Assembly: GCF_001273835.1 (NCBI RefSeq)
Contig: NZ_JHEI01000133.1
Location: 186,001-250,000, forward strand
Length of the DNA: 64,000 nucleotides
Direction: 5' to 3'
Source of the DNA: Leucobacter celer subsp. astrifaciens
GTDB taxonomy: Bacteria > Actinomycetota > Actinomycetes > Actinomycetales > Microbacteriaceae
Below, piece after piece: positions 28,626-37,080 of the stretch. Under the pieces are notes generated by a model that ran no database searches, was not told where the DNA came from, and saw only the letters and a program-made list of their open reading frames with translations. How positions within the stretch are numbered: the first letter of the stretch is position 1; each line of letters opens with the position of its first letter. The translations under genes were made by a program, and so were the position numbers.

Positions 28626-29557
28626 GAGCCCTTCTCCTCGGCGCGCGCGGCGCCGTCGGGGCGGTCGTCCACCGCGAGCTGGAGTGCGGTGGCGCCGTCG
28701 TGACGGCGGCGAGTCGCACGGCTGCCGGCGACGCCGGTGTCGACCTCCGAGGCGATCTCGCCTCGTTGACCAGGCTCGCCGTGACCCATGACGTCGTCAT
28801 CAACGCCTCGGGCATCGAGCGCGCCGACCTCGCCGGCGCCGCGGGGCGCACCCCGCTGGTCGATATCTCGGCCACCGGGGCCTATCTCGCCGAGCTGCGG
28901 AAGACCGCGGTCGGGCCGGTCGTGCTCGGCGCGGGTCTCGCTCCGGGCCTCAGCACCGTTCTCGCCCACGCGCTCGGCGGCGAGCCCGCCGATGAGGTCG
29001 ACATCCTCGTGATGCTCGGCACCGGGGAGCGGCACGGCCCGGCGGCCGTCGCGTGGACGGCCGGTCTCGTCGGCCGTGACGTCTACCAGCCGCCCGAGGG
29101 GCGACCCGTGCGCAATCTCCGCGAGCGCATACGCGAGCAGGGTCCCGATGGGCGCACCCGACTCTACCTCCGAGCCGACTTCCCCGACCACATCCTCCTC
29201 GGCGGGGCGAAGCGCCCCCTCATCCGCTCCTACCTCGCGCTCGGATCCGCGGCGATGACGACCGCGCTCGGGATCGTGGGCCGCGTCCCCGCCCTGCGCG
29301 GCGCGCTGAACGAGGCCCCGCACCTCGGCAGCGACGCCTGGCACGTGATCGCCCGCAACCGCCGCACCGGAGACAGACGGCAGGCGAGCGGGAACGGCCA
29401 GTCCGAGGCGACCGGCAGACTCACGGCTCTCGCGGCGACGCGAGTCGCCTCCTCCTCCGACGCCGTGGGCGTCGTCACCATGGCTGATCTTGTGAGCCTC
29501 GAGGAGGCCGTCACGGTGCTCCGCTCGCTCCGACGGCAGCCGGATGAGAAAGTATGA
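28622..29557 (+). CDS. Saccharopine dehydrogenase-like NAD(P)-binding protein
   Basis: The 311-residue protein opens with a Rossmann motif (MRALLLGARGAVGAVVHREL) and a VVINASGI segment followed by PLVDISATG, the pattern of short saccharopine dehydrogenase/NAD(P)-binding reductases. A C-terminal region of about 180 residues is compatible with the family's catalytic domain but gives no clue to substrate. It is translationally coupled to the exporter through ATGA, so the two may handle the same compound, for example modification followed by export. That link is inference. Confidence 0.75.
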   Translation: MRALLLGARGAVGAVVHRELECGGAVVTAASRTAAGDAGVDLRGDLASLTRLAVTHDVVINASGIERADLAGAAGRTPLVDISATGAYLAELRKTAVGPVVLGAGLAPGLSTVLAHALGGEPADEVDILVMLGTGERHGPAAVAWTAGLVGRDVYQPPEGRPVRNLRERIREQGPDGRTRLYLRADFPDHILLGGAKRPLIRSYLALGSAAMTTALGIVGRVPALRGALNEAPHLGSDAWHVIARNRRTGDRRQASGNGQSEATGRLTALAATRVASSSDAVGVVTMADLVSLEEAVTVLRSLRRQPDEKV

Positions 29558-29584
29558 AAAAGCCTCTGAGCTGGGGTTCAGTGC

Positions 29585-29590
29585 TAGAAT
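29585..29590 (+). promoter_or_regulatory. -10 hexamer TAGAAT of the leaderless glutaminase mRNA
   Basis: TAGAAT ends six bases before ATG 29597, so transcription should start at the start codon. There is no Shine-Dalgarno sequence. No good -35 match is seen. Confidence 0.65.
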
Positions 29591-29596
29591 CGGGTG

Positions 29597-30517
29597 ATGG
29601 TGATCCGTGATCTGCAGGCTGTCCTGCACGAGGTGCACGAGGCCGTCGGGCCGCTCATCGGCTCCGGCAGCGTGGCCGATTACATTCCCCGCCTCGGGGC
29701 CGTGAACCCCGATCAGTTCGGCATCGCGGTGATGACGACGGACGGAGATCTCTGCTCCGCGGGCGATGGCGACGTCGAGTTCTCCATCCAGAGCATCTCG
29801 AAGGTCTTCTCGCTCGCGCTCGTGATGGCCGCCGACGGCGACGGGATCTGGCAGCGGATCGACCGGGAGCCCTCTGGGGCCGCGTTCAACTCGCTCGCGC
29901 AGCTCGAGTACAAACGGGGCATACCGCGCAACCCGTTCATGAACGCGGGCGCACTGGTCGTGGCCGACCATCTGCTCTCGCTCACCGCATCCGAGGATAG
30001 CCCAGTGCTCGACTTCGTGCGCGCCGAGTCGGGCAATCCGTCGATCGCGGTCGACGCCCTCACCGCCGCCTCCGAGCTGTCGCACGCCGACCTCAACTCG
30101 TCGATCGCGCATATGCTGCGCAGCTTCGGCAACCTGCGCAACGAGGTCCCGGAGGTGCTCGATCGCTACGTGCAGCAGTGCTCGATCGCGATGTCCTGCG
30201 AAGACCTTGCGGCGGCGGGGCTGTTCCTCGCCCGGCGCGGGGTGCGGGCCGACGGCAGCCGGCTGCTCACCGCGAACCAGGCGAAGCGCGTGAACGCCGT
30301 GATGCTGACCTCGGGCTTCTACGACGCTGCCGGAGAATTCGCCTACCGCGTGGGGCTGCCCGGGAAGTCCGGTGTGGGCGGCGGCATCCTGGCGATCGTG
30401 CCCGACGTCTGCGCGATCTGCGTCTGGGCGCCCGGGCTCGACGCCTCGGGCAACTCCCTCGTCGGCATGGCCGCGCTCGACGAGCTCACCTCGCGCACCG
30501 GCTGGTCGATCTTCTAG
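29597..30517 (+). CDS. glsA: Glutaminase
   Basis: The 306-residue protein matches the serine-dependent beta-lactamase-fold glutaminase family, which hydrolyses glutamine to glutamate and ammonia. The catalytic S-x-x-K is S66-I-S-K69 inside EFSIQSISKVFSL. Other family motifs are YIPRLGAVNPDQFGIAV, KRGIPRNPFMNAGALVV, MLTSGFYDAAGEFAYRVG and the substrate-loop GKSGVGGGILAIVP. Length is typical. ATG 29597 is preferred to GTG 29594 because it is placed exactly seven bases after a TAGAAT -10, indicating a leaderless message. It is convergent with the peptide transporter operon. Confidence 0.96.
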   Translation: MVIRDLQAVLHEVHEAVGPLIGSGSVADYIPRLGAVNPDQFGIAVMTTDGDLCSAGDGDVEFSIQSISKVFSLALVMAADGDGIWQRIDREPSGAAFNSLAQLEYKRGIPRNPFMNAGALVVADHLLSLTASEDSPVLDFVRAESGNPSIAVDALTAASELSHADLNSSIAHMLRSFGNLRNEVPEVLDRYVQQCSIAMSCEDLAAAGLFLARRGVRADGSRLLTANQAKRVNAVMLTSGFYDAAGEFAYRVGLPGKSGVGGGILAIVPDVCAICVWAPGLDASGNSLVGMAALDELTSRTGWSIF

Positions 30518-30553
30518 CGGGGCGCAGCCTCCGATCCGCCCCGCTCGCTCAGC

Positions 30554-30589
30554 CCCGGTCGCTCCGCGCGCAGCCGCGGAGCGACCGGG
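30554..30589. terminator. 15-bp perfect bidirectional terminator hairpin
   Basis: Arms 30554-30568 (CCCGGTCGCTCCGCG) and 30575-30589 pair perfectly around the 6-base loop CGCAGC. It sits between the convergent glutaminase gene and the ABC transporter operon. Confidence 0.8.
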
Positions 30590-30604
30590 ATCCTCCCGAG
30601 ATCG

Positions 30605-32221
30605 TCAGCGGGCCGCGGCGAGGGGGCGATCCGGCGGGATCGCGGCGAGCAGCGTGCGCGTGTACTCGTGCTGCGGCGCAGCGTAGAGCTCCGCACTCGG
30701 CCGCGCCTCGACGATCTCTCCGCGCCGCATCACCATCACCTCGTGACTCATCTCGTGCACCACCGCGAGGTCGTGGGCGATGAAGAGATATGCGAGGCCC
30801 AGCTCGTGCTGCAGGTCCTTCAGCAGCGTCATCACCTCGGCCTGGATCGAGACGTCGAGCGAGGCGGTGGACTCGTCGAGGATGAGCAGCTCGGGTTCGC
30901 AGGCCAGCGCGCGGGCGATGCAGACCCGCTGGCGCTGGCCGCCCGACATCTCGTGCGGATAGCGCTCGGCGAAGGCCTCGGGCAGCTGCACCTGATGCAG
31001 CAGCTCGTGCACCCGCTCGCCGCGCGCGCCGGCGCCCGCGCGGAGCCGGTGCACCAGCAGCGGCTCCGCGATCGATTCGGCCACCGTCATGCGGGGGTTC
31101 AGCGCCGAGAACGGATCCTGGAACACCATCGACAGCCGGCGCCGCAGACTGCGCCGCGCGGCGCCTCGGGCGCGCAGGACGTCGGCGCCGCCGAGTGTCA
31201 CCTCGCCGCTCTCCGCCGTCACCTGTCCCGTGAGGGCTCCGGCGATCGTCGACTTGCCCGAGCCGGATTCGCCGACGAGCCCGAGCGTGCTCCCGCGCGA
31301 GATCGTGAACGACACGTCCCGCACCGCGTGCACCCAGGTCGTCACGGTCTTGGACTTCACCGGGAAGCGCACGTTGAGCCCGCTCACCTCGAGCACCGGG
31401 CGCTCGCTCGCCGGAGCCGGCGGGGGAGGCGGGCTCTGCAGCGAGGGTCGGCTCGACAGGAGCCGGCGCGTGTACTCGTGCTCGGGACGATCGAAGAGGT
31501 CGAGCACGGGCCGCTGCTCGACCACGTCGCCGCGATAGAGCACGGTCACCTCGTCGGCCACCTGCCCGATCACGCCGAGGTCGTGGCTGATCCACACCAC
31601 CGCCATGCCGCGCTCGCGCTGCATCTCGCGCACGAGATCGATGATCTGCGCCTGCGTGGTGACGTCGAGCGCCGTCGTGGGCTCGTCCGCGATGAGCAGG
31701 GCGGGGTCGCAGGCGAGCGCGATGGCGATCATCACGCGCTGGCGCTGTCCGCCCGAGAGCTGATGCGGATACGCCGAGAGCCGCTGCTCGGGATCGGGCA
31801 GTCCCACCGCCTCGAGCAGTCCGATCGCGCGCGTGCGCGCGGCCCGGTGGCTCAGTCGGAGGTGCGCCTCGGGCCCCTCGGTGAGCTGCCGCTCGAGGGT
31901 GAGCAGCGGGTTGAGCGAGGTGCTGGGATCCTGGAAGACGAAGCCGATCTCGGGCCCGTGCACGCGACGCAGCCCGGATTTCGATGCGGTCACGAGATCC
32001 TGCCCGCGCAGGAGCGACTGGCCGGTGACCCGCTGGTGCGGGAGATCGAGCAGTCGGGTGGCGCTCAACACGCTCAGGGACTTGCCGGATCCGGACTCGC
32101 CGACGATGCCGACCGTGCGGCCGTCGTGCACGTCGAAGGAGACGCCGTGCACGAGATCGGCAGCGCCGATGGCGACCCGCAGATCGCGGACGGAGAGGAC
32201 GGGGGCATCGGTTCCGCTCAT
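30605..32221 (-). CDS. Fused double ATPase of a peptide/nickel-type ABC importer (DppD-DppF-like)
   Basis: The 538-residue protein contains two complete ABC ATPase domains joined by a Pro-rich linker near residue 262. Each has a Walker A GESGSGKS, a signature ([10 protein letters not shown] and [10 protein letters not shown]) and a Walker B ([12 protein letters not shown] and [12 protein letters not shown]). The oligopeptide-transporter C-terminal motif is also seen (HEYTRRLL in the first half, [12 protein letters not shown] in the second). AAGGAG lies nine bases before the ATG, which overlaps the permease stop. It powers import of peptides or related solutes through the two permeases of the operon. 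Confidence 0.94.
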   Translation of the reverse strand: MSGTDAPVLSVRDLRVAIGAADLVHGVSFDVHDGRTVGIVGESGSGKSLSVLSATRLLDLPHQRVTGQSLLRGQDLVTASKSGLRRVHGPEIGFVFQDPSTSLNPLLTLERQLTEGPEAHLRLSHRAARTRAIGLLEAVGLPDPEQRLSAYPHQLSGGQRQRVMIAIALACDPALLIADEPTTALDVTTQAQIIDLVREMQRERGMAVVWISHDLGVIGQVADEVTVLYRGDVVEQRPVLDLFDRPEHEYTRRLLSSRPSLQSPPPPPAPASERPVLEVSGLNVRFPVKSKTVTTWVHAVRDVSFTISRGSTLGLVGESGSGKSTIAGALTGQVTAESGEVTLGGADVLRARGAARRSLRRRLSMVFQDPFSALNPRMTVAESIAEPLLVHRLRAGAGARGERVHELLHQVQLPEAFAERYPHEMSGGQRQRVCIARALACEPELLILDESTASLDVSIQAEVMTLLKDLQHELGLAYLFIAHDLAVVHEMSHEVMVMRRGEIVEARPSAELYAAPQHEYTRTLLAAIPPDRPLAAAR

Positions 32222-33132
32222 CGGCGAGCACTCCTTGATTCGATGACGCTGCGCTGCTTCGGGTCGAGGACGTCGCGGAGTCCGTCGCCGACGAGATTGC
32301 AGGACAGCACGGTGAGGAAGATCGCGGCGCCGGGGAACACGGCGAGCCACCAGGCCGTGCCGAGGAAGGACTGCGCCTCGAACAGCATGCGCCCCCACGA
32401 CGGCTGCGGGGGCTGCACCCCGAGTCCGAGGAACGACAGCGCGGCCTCGGAGAGGATCGCGAACGCGAGCGAGAGGGAGGTCTGCACGATGATCGGCCCG
32501 GAGATGTTCGGCAGCACGTGTCTGCGCAGGATCCGGGCGGTGCCGGTCCCCATCGTCTGCGATGCCCGCACGAACGGCTCCGCCCTGACGCTGAGTGTGC
32601 TCGCGCGCGCCACGCGGGCGAAGATCGGGATGTAGACGATGCCGATCGCGATGGTCGCGGTGTTCGCGCCCGGTCCGAGCACGGCGACGATCGCGAGCGC
32701 CAGGATGAGCATGGGGAAGGCGAAGAGCACGTCGACGATGCGCATGAGCACGCCGTCGGCCCAGCCGCCGGCGTAGCCGGAGACAATCCCGAGCAGCACG
32801 CCGACGGTGAGCGCGATGGCGACGCTGATGACGGCGACTCGAAGCGATACCTGGGCGGCGATCACCACGCGGGAGAAGACGTCGCGGCCGAGGTCGTCCG
32901 TGCCGAACCAGTGCGCGCCGCTCGGCGGCTGCAGGGCGTTCGACACATCGGTCTCGTTCACGCCGTACGGCACGAGCACGGGGCCGACGAGCGCGGCGAG
33001 CACCATGACGAGCAGCACGATGCTGCCGATCAGGCTGACGGGGCTGCGCAAGAAGAGGCGGAACGCGGACGGGCGGCCTCCGCCGGAGGTCTTCGGTGCG
33101 GTCGCGAGTGCGACGGTGTCCGGAGCGGTCAT
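32218..33132 (-). CDS. Peptide ABC transporter permease (DppC-like)
   Basis: The 304-residue membrane protein has the DppC N-terminal extension, an HWFGTDDLGRDVFSRVV motif before the permease core, about six hydrophobic helices, and a cytoplasmic EAA-type loop (RASQTMGTGTARILRRHVLPN). Both ends overlap neighbouring genes by ATGA, so the complex is made in coupled amounts. It pairs with the DppB-like permease to form the channel. Confidence 0.95.
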   Translation of the reverse strand: MTAPDTVALATAPKTSGGGRPSAFRLFLRSPVSLIGSIVLLVMVLAALVGPVLVPYGVNETDVSNALQPPSGAHWFGTDDLGRDVFSRVVIAAQVSLRVAVISVAIALTVGVLLGIVSGYAGGWADGVLMRIVDVLFAFPMLILALAIVAVLGPGANTATIAIGIVYIPIFARVARASTLSVRAEPFVRASQTMGTGTARILRRHVLPNISGPIIVQTSLSLAFAILSEAALSFLGLGVQPPQPSWGRMLFEAQSFLGTAWWLAVFPGAAIFLTVLSCNLVGDGLRDVLDPKQRSVIESRSARR

Positions 33133-34112
33133 GACAGTCGGATCCTCGGGTCGATGAGGGCGTAGAGGGCGTCGACCAGCAGGTTCACCGCGAGGAAGGC
33201 CACTGCGATGAGCAGCACGGCTCCCTGGACGACGGGGTAGTCGCGGGCGGCGACCGAGTCGTAGACGAGCCGGCCGAGGCCGGGCCAGGCGAACACGACC
33301 TCGACCACGAGCACGCCTCCGAGCATGGTGGCGAGCTGGATCCCGGTGATCGTGAGGATCGGGATGAATGCGTTGCGCGCGATGTGCACGCCGGTGACGA
33401 TCGCGGGCTTCAGGCCCTTGGAGCGGGCCGTGCGCACGTAGGCGGCCTCGGCGACCTCGAGCACCGCGCCGCGGATGTAGCGCGTCATGATCGATCCTGC
33501 GACGAGGCCGATGGTGAGGGCCGGCGTGAAGACGCGTCTGAGCCACTCGCCGGGATCGTCGCCGAACGCGACGTAGCCGGAGGACGGGAGCCATCCGAGA
33601 ATCGAGGAGAAGAGGGTGATGAGCAGCATCCCCATCCAGAAATCGGGGATGGAGACGCCGAACTGGCTGAGCACGCGCACGATGCCGTCGCCGAAGGTGC
33701 CCTCCCGCAGAGCGGAGTAGGTGCCGGCGGGTATCGAGATGAGCAGCGCGATGAGCATGCCCATCGCGGCGAGCGAGAAGGTGGCGGGAAGCCGCGCCAG
33801 CAGCACCTCGGTGACGGGCTGGCCGTTGCGGAAGCTGACGCCGAGATCGCCGGTGAGCGCGTGGCCGACGTAGCCGAAGAACTGCTCGATCAGCGGGCGG
33901 TCGAGGCCCGACGCGGCGCGCAGCGCCTCGTACGCCTCCGGGGTGTACCGGGTGCCGAGCGCGATGCGCACGGGGTCGCCCGGCACCAGATGGATCAGCG
34001 TGAACACCAGGACGAGCACCCCCAGCAGCACCACCACGGTGTGGAGGAGCCGCTTGGCGATGAAGCGCAGCGTCGGGGATCCCGTCACGCGCGAGGCGAT
34101 GGCGGTGCTCAT
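33129..34112 (-). CDS. Peptide ABC transporter permease (DppB-like)
   Basis: The 327-residue permease has the DppB start (RFIAKRLLHTVVVLLGVLVLVF), the VPGDPVRIALG motif, about six membrane helices, and the EAA loop (RTARSKGLKPAIVTGVHIARN). The end carries the family motif PVVQGAVLLIAVAFLAVNLL and a YALIDPRIRL tail. It overlaps the binding-protein stop upstream and the DppC-like start downstream by ATGA. Confidence 0.95.
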   Translation of the reverse strand: MSTAIASRVTGSPTLRFIAKRLLHTVVVLLGVLVLVFTLIHLVPGDPVRIALGTRYTPEAYEALRAASGLDRPLIEQFFGYVGHALTGDLGVSFRNGQPVTEVLLARLPATFSLAAMGMLIALLISIPAGTYSALREGTFGDGIVRVLSQFGVSIPDFWMGMLLITLFSSILGWLPSSGYVAFGDDPGEWLRRVFTPALTIGLVAGSIMTRYIRGAVLEVAEAAYVRTARSKGLKPAIVTGVHIARNAFIPILTITGIQLATMLGGVLVVEVVFAWPGLGRLVYDSVAARDYPVVQGAVLLIAVAFLAVNLLVDALYALIDPRIRLS

Positions 34113-35644
34113 CCGGCGAGACTCACGTCCTTGAAGCGCACGGCCCGGTCGCTGCGCGCCGTGTAGCCCTCGAGGCCGGGGGACCACGCCTGGATGACGG
34201 ACGGGTTGTAGAGGTACAGGTAGCTCGCATCCTCGGCGATCAGCTTCGCGGCCTCGGCGTAGATCTGCTTGCGCGCCTCGGTGTCGGTCTCGACGCGGCC
34301 GGAGTCGAGCAGTTCGTCGACCCGCGGGTTGCTGTAGCCCTGCGCGTTGCTCGCGCCGTCGGTGTGGTGCTGCGCGTAGTAGAAGTCATCGGGATCGATG
34401 TTGCCGAGCCAGGCCATCATGAGCATGTCGAAGTTGCCGGTGTTCTGCTCGTCGAGCCAGGTGGCGAAGTCGGGCTGCCGGATCGACACCTCGATGCCGA
34501 GGGGCTTCAGGTTGTCGGCGATGACCTGCGCGGCCGTCACGGTCTCGGGGTAGTCGGACGACGCGAGCAGGTCGAGCTTCAGGGTGCTGCCGTCGACCCC
34601 GGCCTCGCTCAGGAGCTCGTTCGCGCGATCGGGGTCGGTGCGGTACTCGTCGAACTCGGTGAACCACGCGCTCTGCTGCGGGATCGCCAACTGGTTGACC
34701 TCCGCGGTGCCGTAGCTCGTGACCTGCGCGATCGCATCGCGATCGATCGCGTACCCGATGGCCTGGCGCACGCGCGCGTCGTCGTAGGGCTCGCGCTGCT
34801 GGTTGAGCGCGAGGTACCAGTAGTCGGTGCTCGGCTCGAGGCCGATCTCGACCTGATCGTCCTGCTGCAGCTGTTCGAGCTGCTGGGCGGGGATCGAGTC
34901 GGTCCAGTGGATCTCGCCGCTCTTGAGCGCCGCGATCGCGGTGTTCCCCTCGGACAGGAATGAGAAGGTGACCCCGCCGACACCGGGGGCACCGTCCCAG
35001 TAGTCGGGGTTCGCCTCGAGCCGGATCGCGTCTCCGGGGGTGTAGCCCGAGAGCGAGAAGGGACCGGTGCCCACCGGCTTCGTCGTGATGTCGCCGCTCT
35101 CGACGTTCTGCTGCTGCACGATGGCCATGCCCTTGAAACCGCCAAGGCTCGAGAGCAGGTTGGGGGTCGGCTGCGCGACCGTGATCTCCACGGTGCGGTC
35201 GTCCGGGGTGGCGATGCCCGTGACCGCGCTGAGGCGCCAGGCGTTCGCGAGCTCCTCGTCGATGATGCGGTTGAGGGAGTAGGCGACGTCGGCGGAGGTG
35301 AACGGCGAGCCGTCGTGGAACGAGACGCCCTCGCGCAGGTGGAAGGTCCACGTGAGCTGATCGTCGCTGAGATCCCAGGACTCCGCGAGCGCCGGCTGCA
35401 TCTCGAGGTTCTCGTCGGGGGCGACCAGCGTGTCGAAGATGTTCTCCAGTACCTCGAACGAGAAGTAGGAGGTGGTCTTGTGGGGGTCGAGCTGATCCGG
35501 CTCCCCGGCGATCGCCGCGGCGAGGACGGTGCCCGAGGGAGCGGTTCCGGTGCCGTCCAGATCGACGCCGGTGCCGGTCGAGCAGGCGCTCAGCGCAAGT
35601 GCGCTGAGCAGGGCGATTCCCGGGAGCAGTGTGCGTGGCTTCAT
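34109..35644 (-). CDS. Peptide ABC transporter substrate-binding lipoprotein
   Basis: The 511-residue family 5 solute-binding protein has a lipoprotein signal peptide with lipobox LSAC (C21). The body shows the SBP_bac_5 landmarks: EPDQLDPHKTTSYFSFEVLENIFDTL, FHLREGVSFHDGSPFTSADV, and VRQAIGYAIDRDAI. It should capture peptides or similar ligands outside the membrane. ATG 35644 is chosen over GTG 35650 because AGAGG is nine bases from it. It leads the four-gene importer operon and is divergent from the DUF1028 gene across an AT-rich operator region. Confidence 0.94.
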   Translation of the reverse strand: MKPRTLLPGIALLSALALSACSTGTGVDLDGTGTAPSGTVLAAAIAGEPDQLDPHKTTSYFSFEVLENIFDTLVAPDENLEMQPALAESWDLSDDQLTWTFHLREGVSFHDGSPFTSADVAYSLNRIIDEELANAWRLSAVTGIATPDDRTVEITVAQPTPNLLSSLGGFKGMAIVQQQNVESGDITTKPVGTGPFSLSGYTPGDAIRLEANPDYWDGAPGVGGVTFSFLSEGNTAIAALKSGEIHWTDSIPAQQLEQLQQDDQVEIGLEPSTDYWYLALNQQREPYDDARVRQAIGYAIDRDAIAQVTSYGTAEVNQLAIPQQSAWFTEFDEYRTDPDRANELLSEAGVDGSTLKLDLLASSDYPETVTAAQVIADNLKPLGIEVSIRQPDFATWLDEQNTGNFDMLMMAWLGNIDPDDFYYAQHHTDGASNAQGYSNPRVDELLDSGRVETDTEARKQIYAEAAKLIAEDASYLYLYNPSVIQAWSPGLEGYTARSDRAVRFKDVSLAG

Positions 35645-35676
35645 CGGCACTTTCCTCTGTTCGAGTGAGCAAAATT

Positions 35677-35701
35677 ATCATTTTTATGATGGAATCATCA
35701 T
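35677..35701. promoter_or_regulatory. Overlapping ATCAT/ATGAT palindromes in the transporter/DUF1028 promoter region
   Basis: ATCAT-TTTT-ATGAT (35677-35690) overlaps ATGATG-GAAT-CATCAT (35686-35701). The region is an AT-rich island in GC-rich DNA between divergent genes. The XRE-cupin protein at 36427-37020 is a plausible ligand-dependent binder; that is inference. Confidence 0.6.
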
Positions 35702-35756
35702 TATTGCGATAGTCAACATCGAAAACCGGCTCGCGTCAACCCGAGGAAGCAGCGAC

Positions 35757-36422
35757 ATGACCTACACCATCCTGGCCAGCGATCCCGACCGGCATCTCCT
35801 GGGGGTCGCCACGGCGAGTCGCTCCCTCGCCGTCGGCGCCGGTGTTCCCGCGCTGAGGGTCGGAGTCGGTGCGGTCGCCAGCCAGGCGTACACCAACCGT
35901 GCGCTGCGCGGATTCGTGCTCGACGCGCTCGCCGCGGGGCGGGCTCCGGCCGACGTCGTGGCGCAGCTGCCCGAGGTCGACACCGGGAGCGCGCGCAGGC
36001 AGGTGGCGGTCATCGACGCCGCGGGGCGCATCGCGGTGCACACGGGGAGCGGGTGCACCGCCTGGGCGGGAAGCGCGACGGGCGACGGTTTCGCTGTGAT
36101 CGGCAACCTGCTCGCGGGCCCCGCCGTGCTGGACGCGATGGCAGCGGAGTTCGGGGCCTGGCCTCGGACGGGCTCCGGGGAGGGCGCCGCGGCAGACGGC
36201 GCGGCCTTCGCCCGGAGGCTTCTCGCCGCGCTCTCGGCGGGGGAGGGCGCCGGGGGCGACCTCCGCGGCCGGCAGTCGGCGGCCCTCCTGGTCGGCGCGG
36301 GGACGGCGACCGCGGGTTCGGACGGGTCACTCGCATTCGACCTGCGCGTCGACGATCACGAGCAGCCCGTGCGCGAGCTCGGCCGCCTGCTCGGCAAGGC
36401 CGTGTCGGAGCCGGCGCCGTGA
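35757..36422 (+). CDS. DUF1028 family protein
   Basis: The 221-residue protein matches DUF1028, an Ntn-hydrolase-like family: TILASDPDRHLLGVATASRSLAV, VGVGAVASQAYTNRALRGFVL, RQVAVIDAAGRIAVHTGSGC and a FAVIGNLLAGPAVLDAM segment. GAGGAAG precedes ATG 35757. Family members often sit beside peptide transporters or gamma-glutamyl hydrolases, so a role in peptide or amide metabolism is inferred, not shown. It is divergent from the transporter and its stop is only four bases from the convergent XRE-cupin gene. Confidence 0.88.
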   Translation: MTYTILASDPDRHLLGVATASRSLAVGAGVPALRVGVGAVASQAYTNRALRGFVLDALAAGRAPADVVAQLPEVDTGSARRQVAVIDAAGRIAVHTGSGCTAWAGSATGDGFAVIGNLLAGPAVLDAMAAEFGAWPRTGSGEGAAADGAAFARRLLAALSAGEGAGGDLRGRQSAALLVGAGTATAGSDGSLAFDLRVDDHEQPVRELGRLLGKAVSEPAP

Positions 36423-36426
36423 CCCG

Positions 36427-37020
36427 TTACTGCTCGAACGGGGTCACCGCCCCGAGCACCACGCTCGGCTCCGCGCCCGTGTTCGCCCACCAGTGGGGAA
36501 CGGAGCAGCGGTACGTCATGGCGTCGCCCGGTGCGAGCTCCACCCGCCGCTCTCCGTGCACCACGGTGAGCGTGCCCGACTCCACCACGATGCACTCGGT
36601 GCCGAGGTGGCGGAATGCCTTGCCCTCGTTCGTGAAGCCCGGGGGCAGCGTGCTGCGGATCACCTGCAGCGACGAGCGCAGCCCCGGGGTCAGCAGCTCC
36701 CGCACCACTCGCTGGCTCGCCGGCTGCTCCTCGAGCGCGGGCAGCAGCTCGCGCTCGTCGGCGCGCACCACGAGCTCGTCGCGCACGCTGCCGCCGTCCA
36801 GCAGCCGCGCCATCGGAATGCCCAGGGCCTCGGCGAGCCGTTTGAGCGCCAGGTACGAGGGGTTGCCGAGACCGCGCTCGAGCTGGCTGATGAGTCCGAA
36901 GCTCACTCCGGAGCGCTGGCTGAGCGCGCTGAGGCTCAGACCCTGCCGCTGCCGCTCGTGGCGGAGCTCGCGGCCGAGGCCGGCGACGTCCGGGTTCGGG
37001 GTATCCCTGTCCTTGCTCAC
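36427..37020 (-). CDS. XRE-family regulator with cupin domain
   Basis: The 197-residue protein has an N-terminal helix-turn-helix (LRHERQRQGLSLSALSQRSG and SFGLISQLERGLGNPSYLAL) and a C-terminal cupin barrel (HLGTECIVVESGTLTVVHGE and LAPGDAMTYRCSVPHWWANT). It is nearest to the DUF1028 gene, the peptide transporter and the DUF885 gene, so it may couple their expression to a peptide or amino-acid signal. The GTG start has no Shine-Dalgarno but TAGTCT ends six bases upstream, so the mRNA is probably leaderless. Confidence 0.9.
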   Translation of the reverse strand: MSKDRDTPNPDVAGLGRELRHERQRQGLSLSALSQRSGVSFGLISQLERGLGNPSYLALKRLAEALGIPMARLLDGGSVRDELVVRADERELLPALEEQPASQRVVRELLTPGLRSSLQVIRSTLPPGFTNEGKAFRHLGTECIVVESGTLTVVHGERRVELAPGDAMTYRCSVPHWWANTGAEPSVVLGAVTPFEQ

Positions 37021-37026
37021 CTCTTC

Positions 37027-37032
37027 AGACTA
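37027..37032 (-). promoter_or_regulatory. -10 hexamer TAGTCT of the leaderless XRE-cupin mRNA
   Basis: TAGTCT is followed by six bases (GAAGAG) and then the GTG start at 37020. Confidence 0.6.
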
Positions 37033-37080
37033 ATCATGCCGCCCGTCGCCGGGCGCGCGCACCGCAGAGAAAGGCACGAC

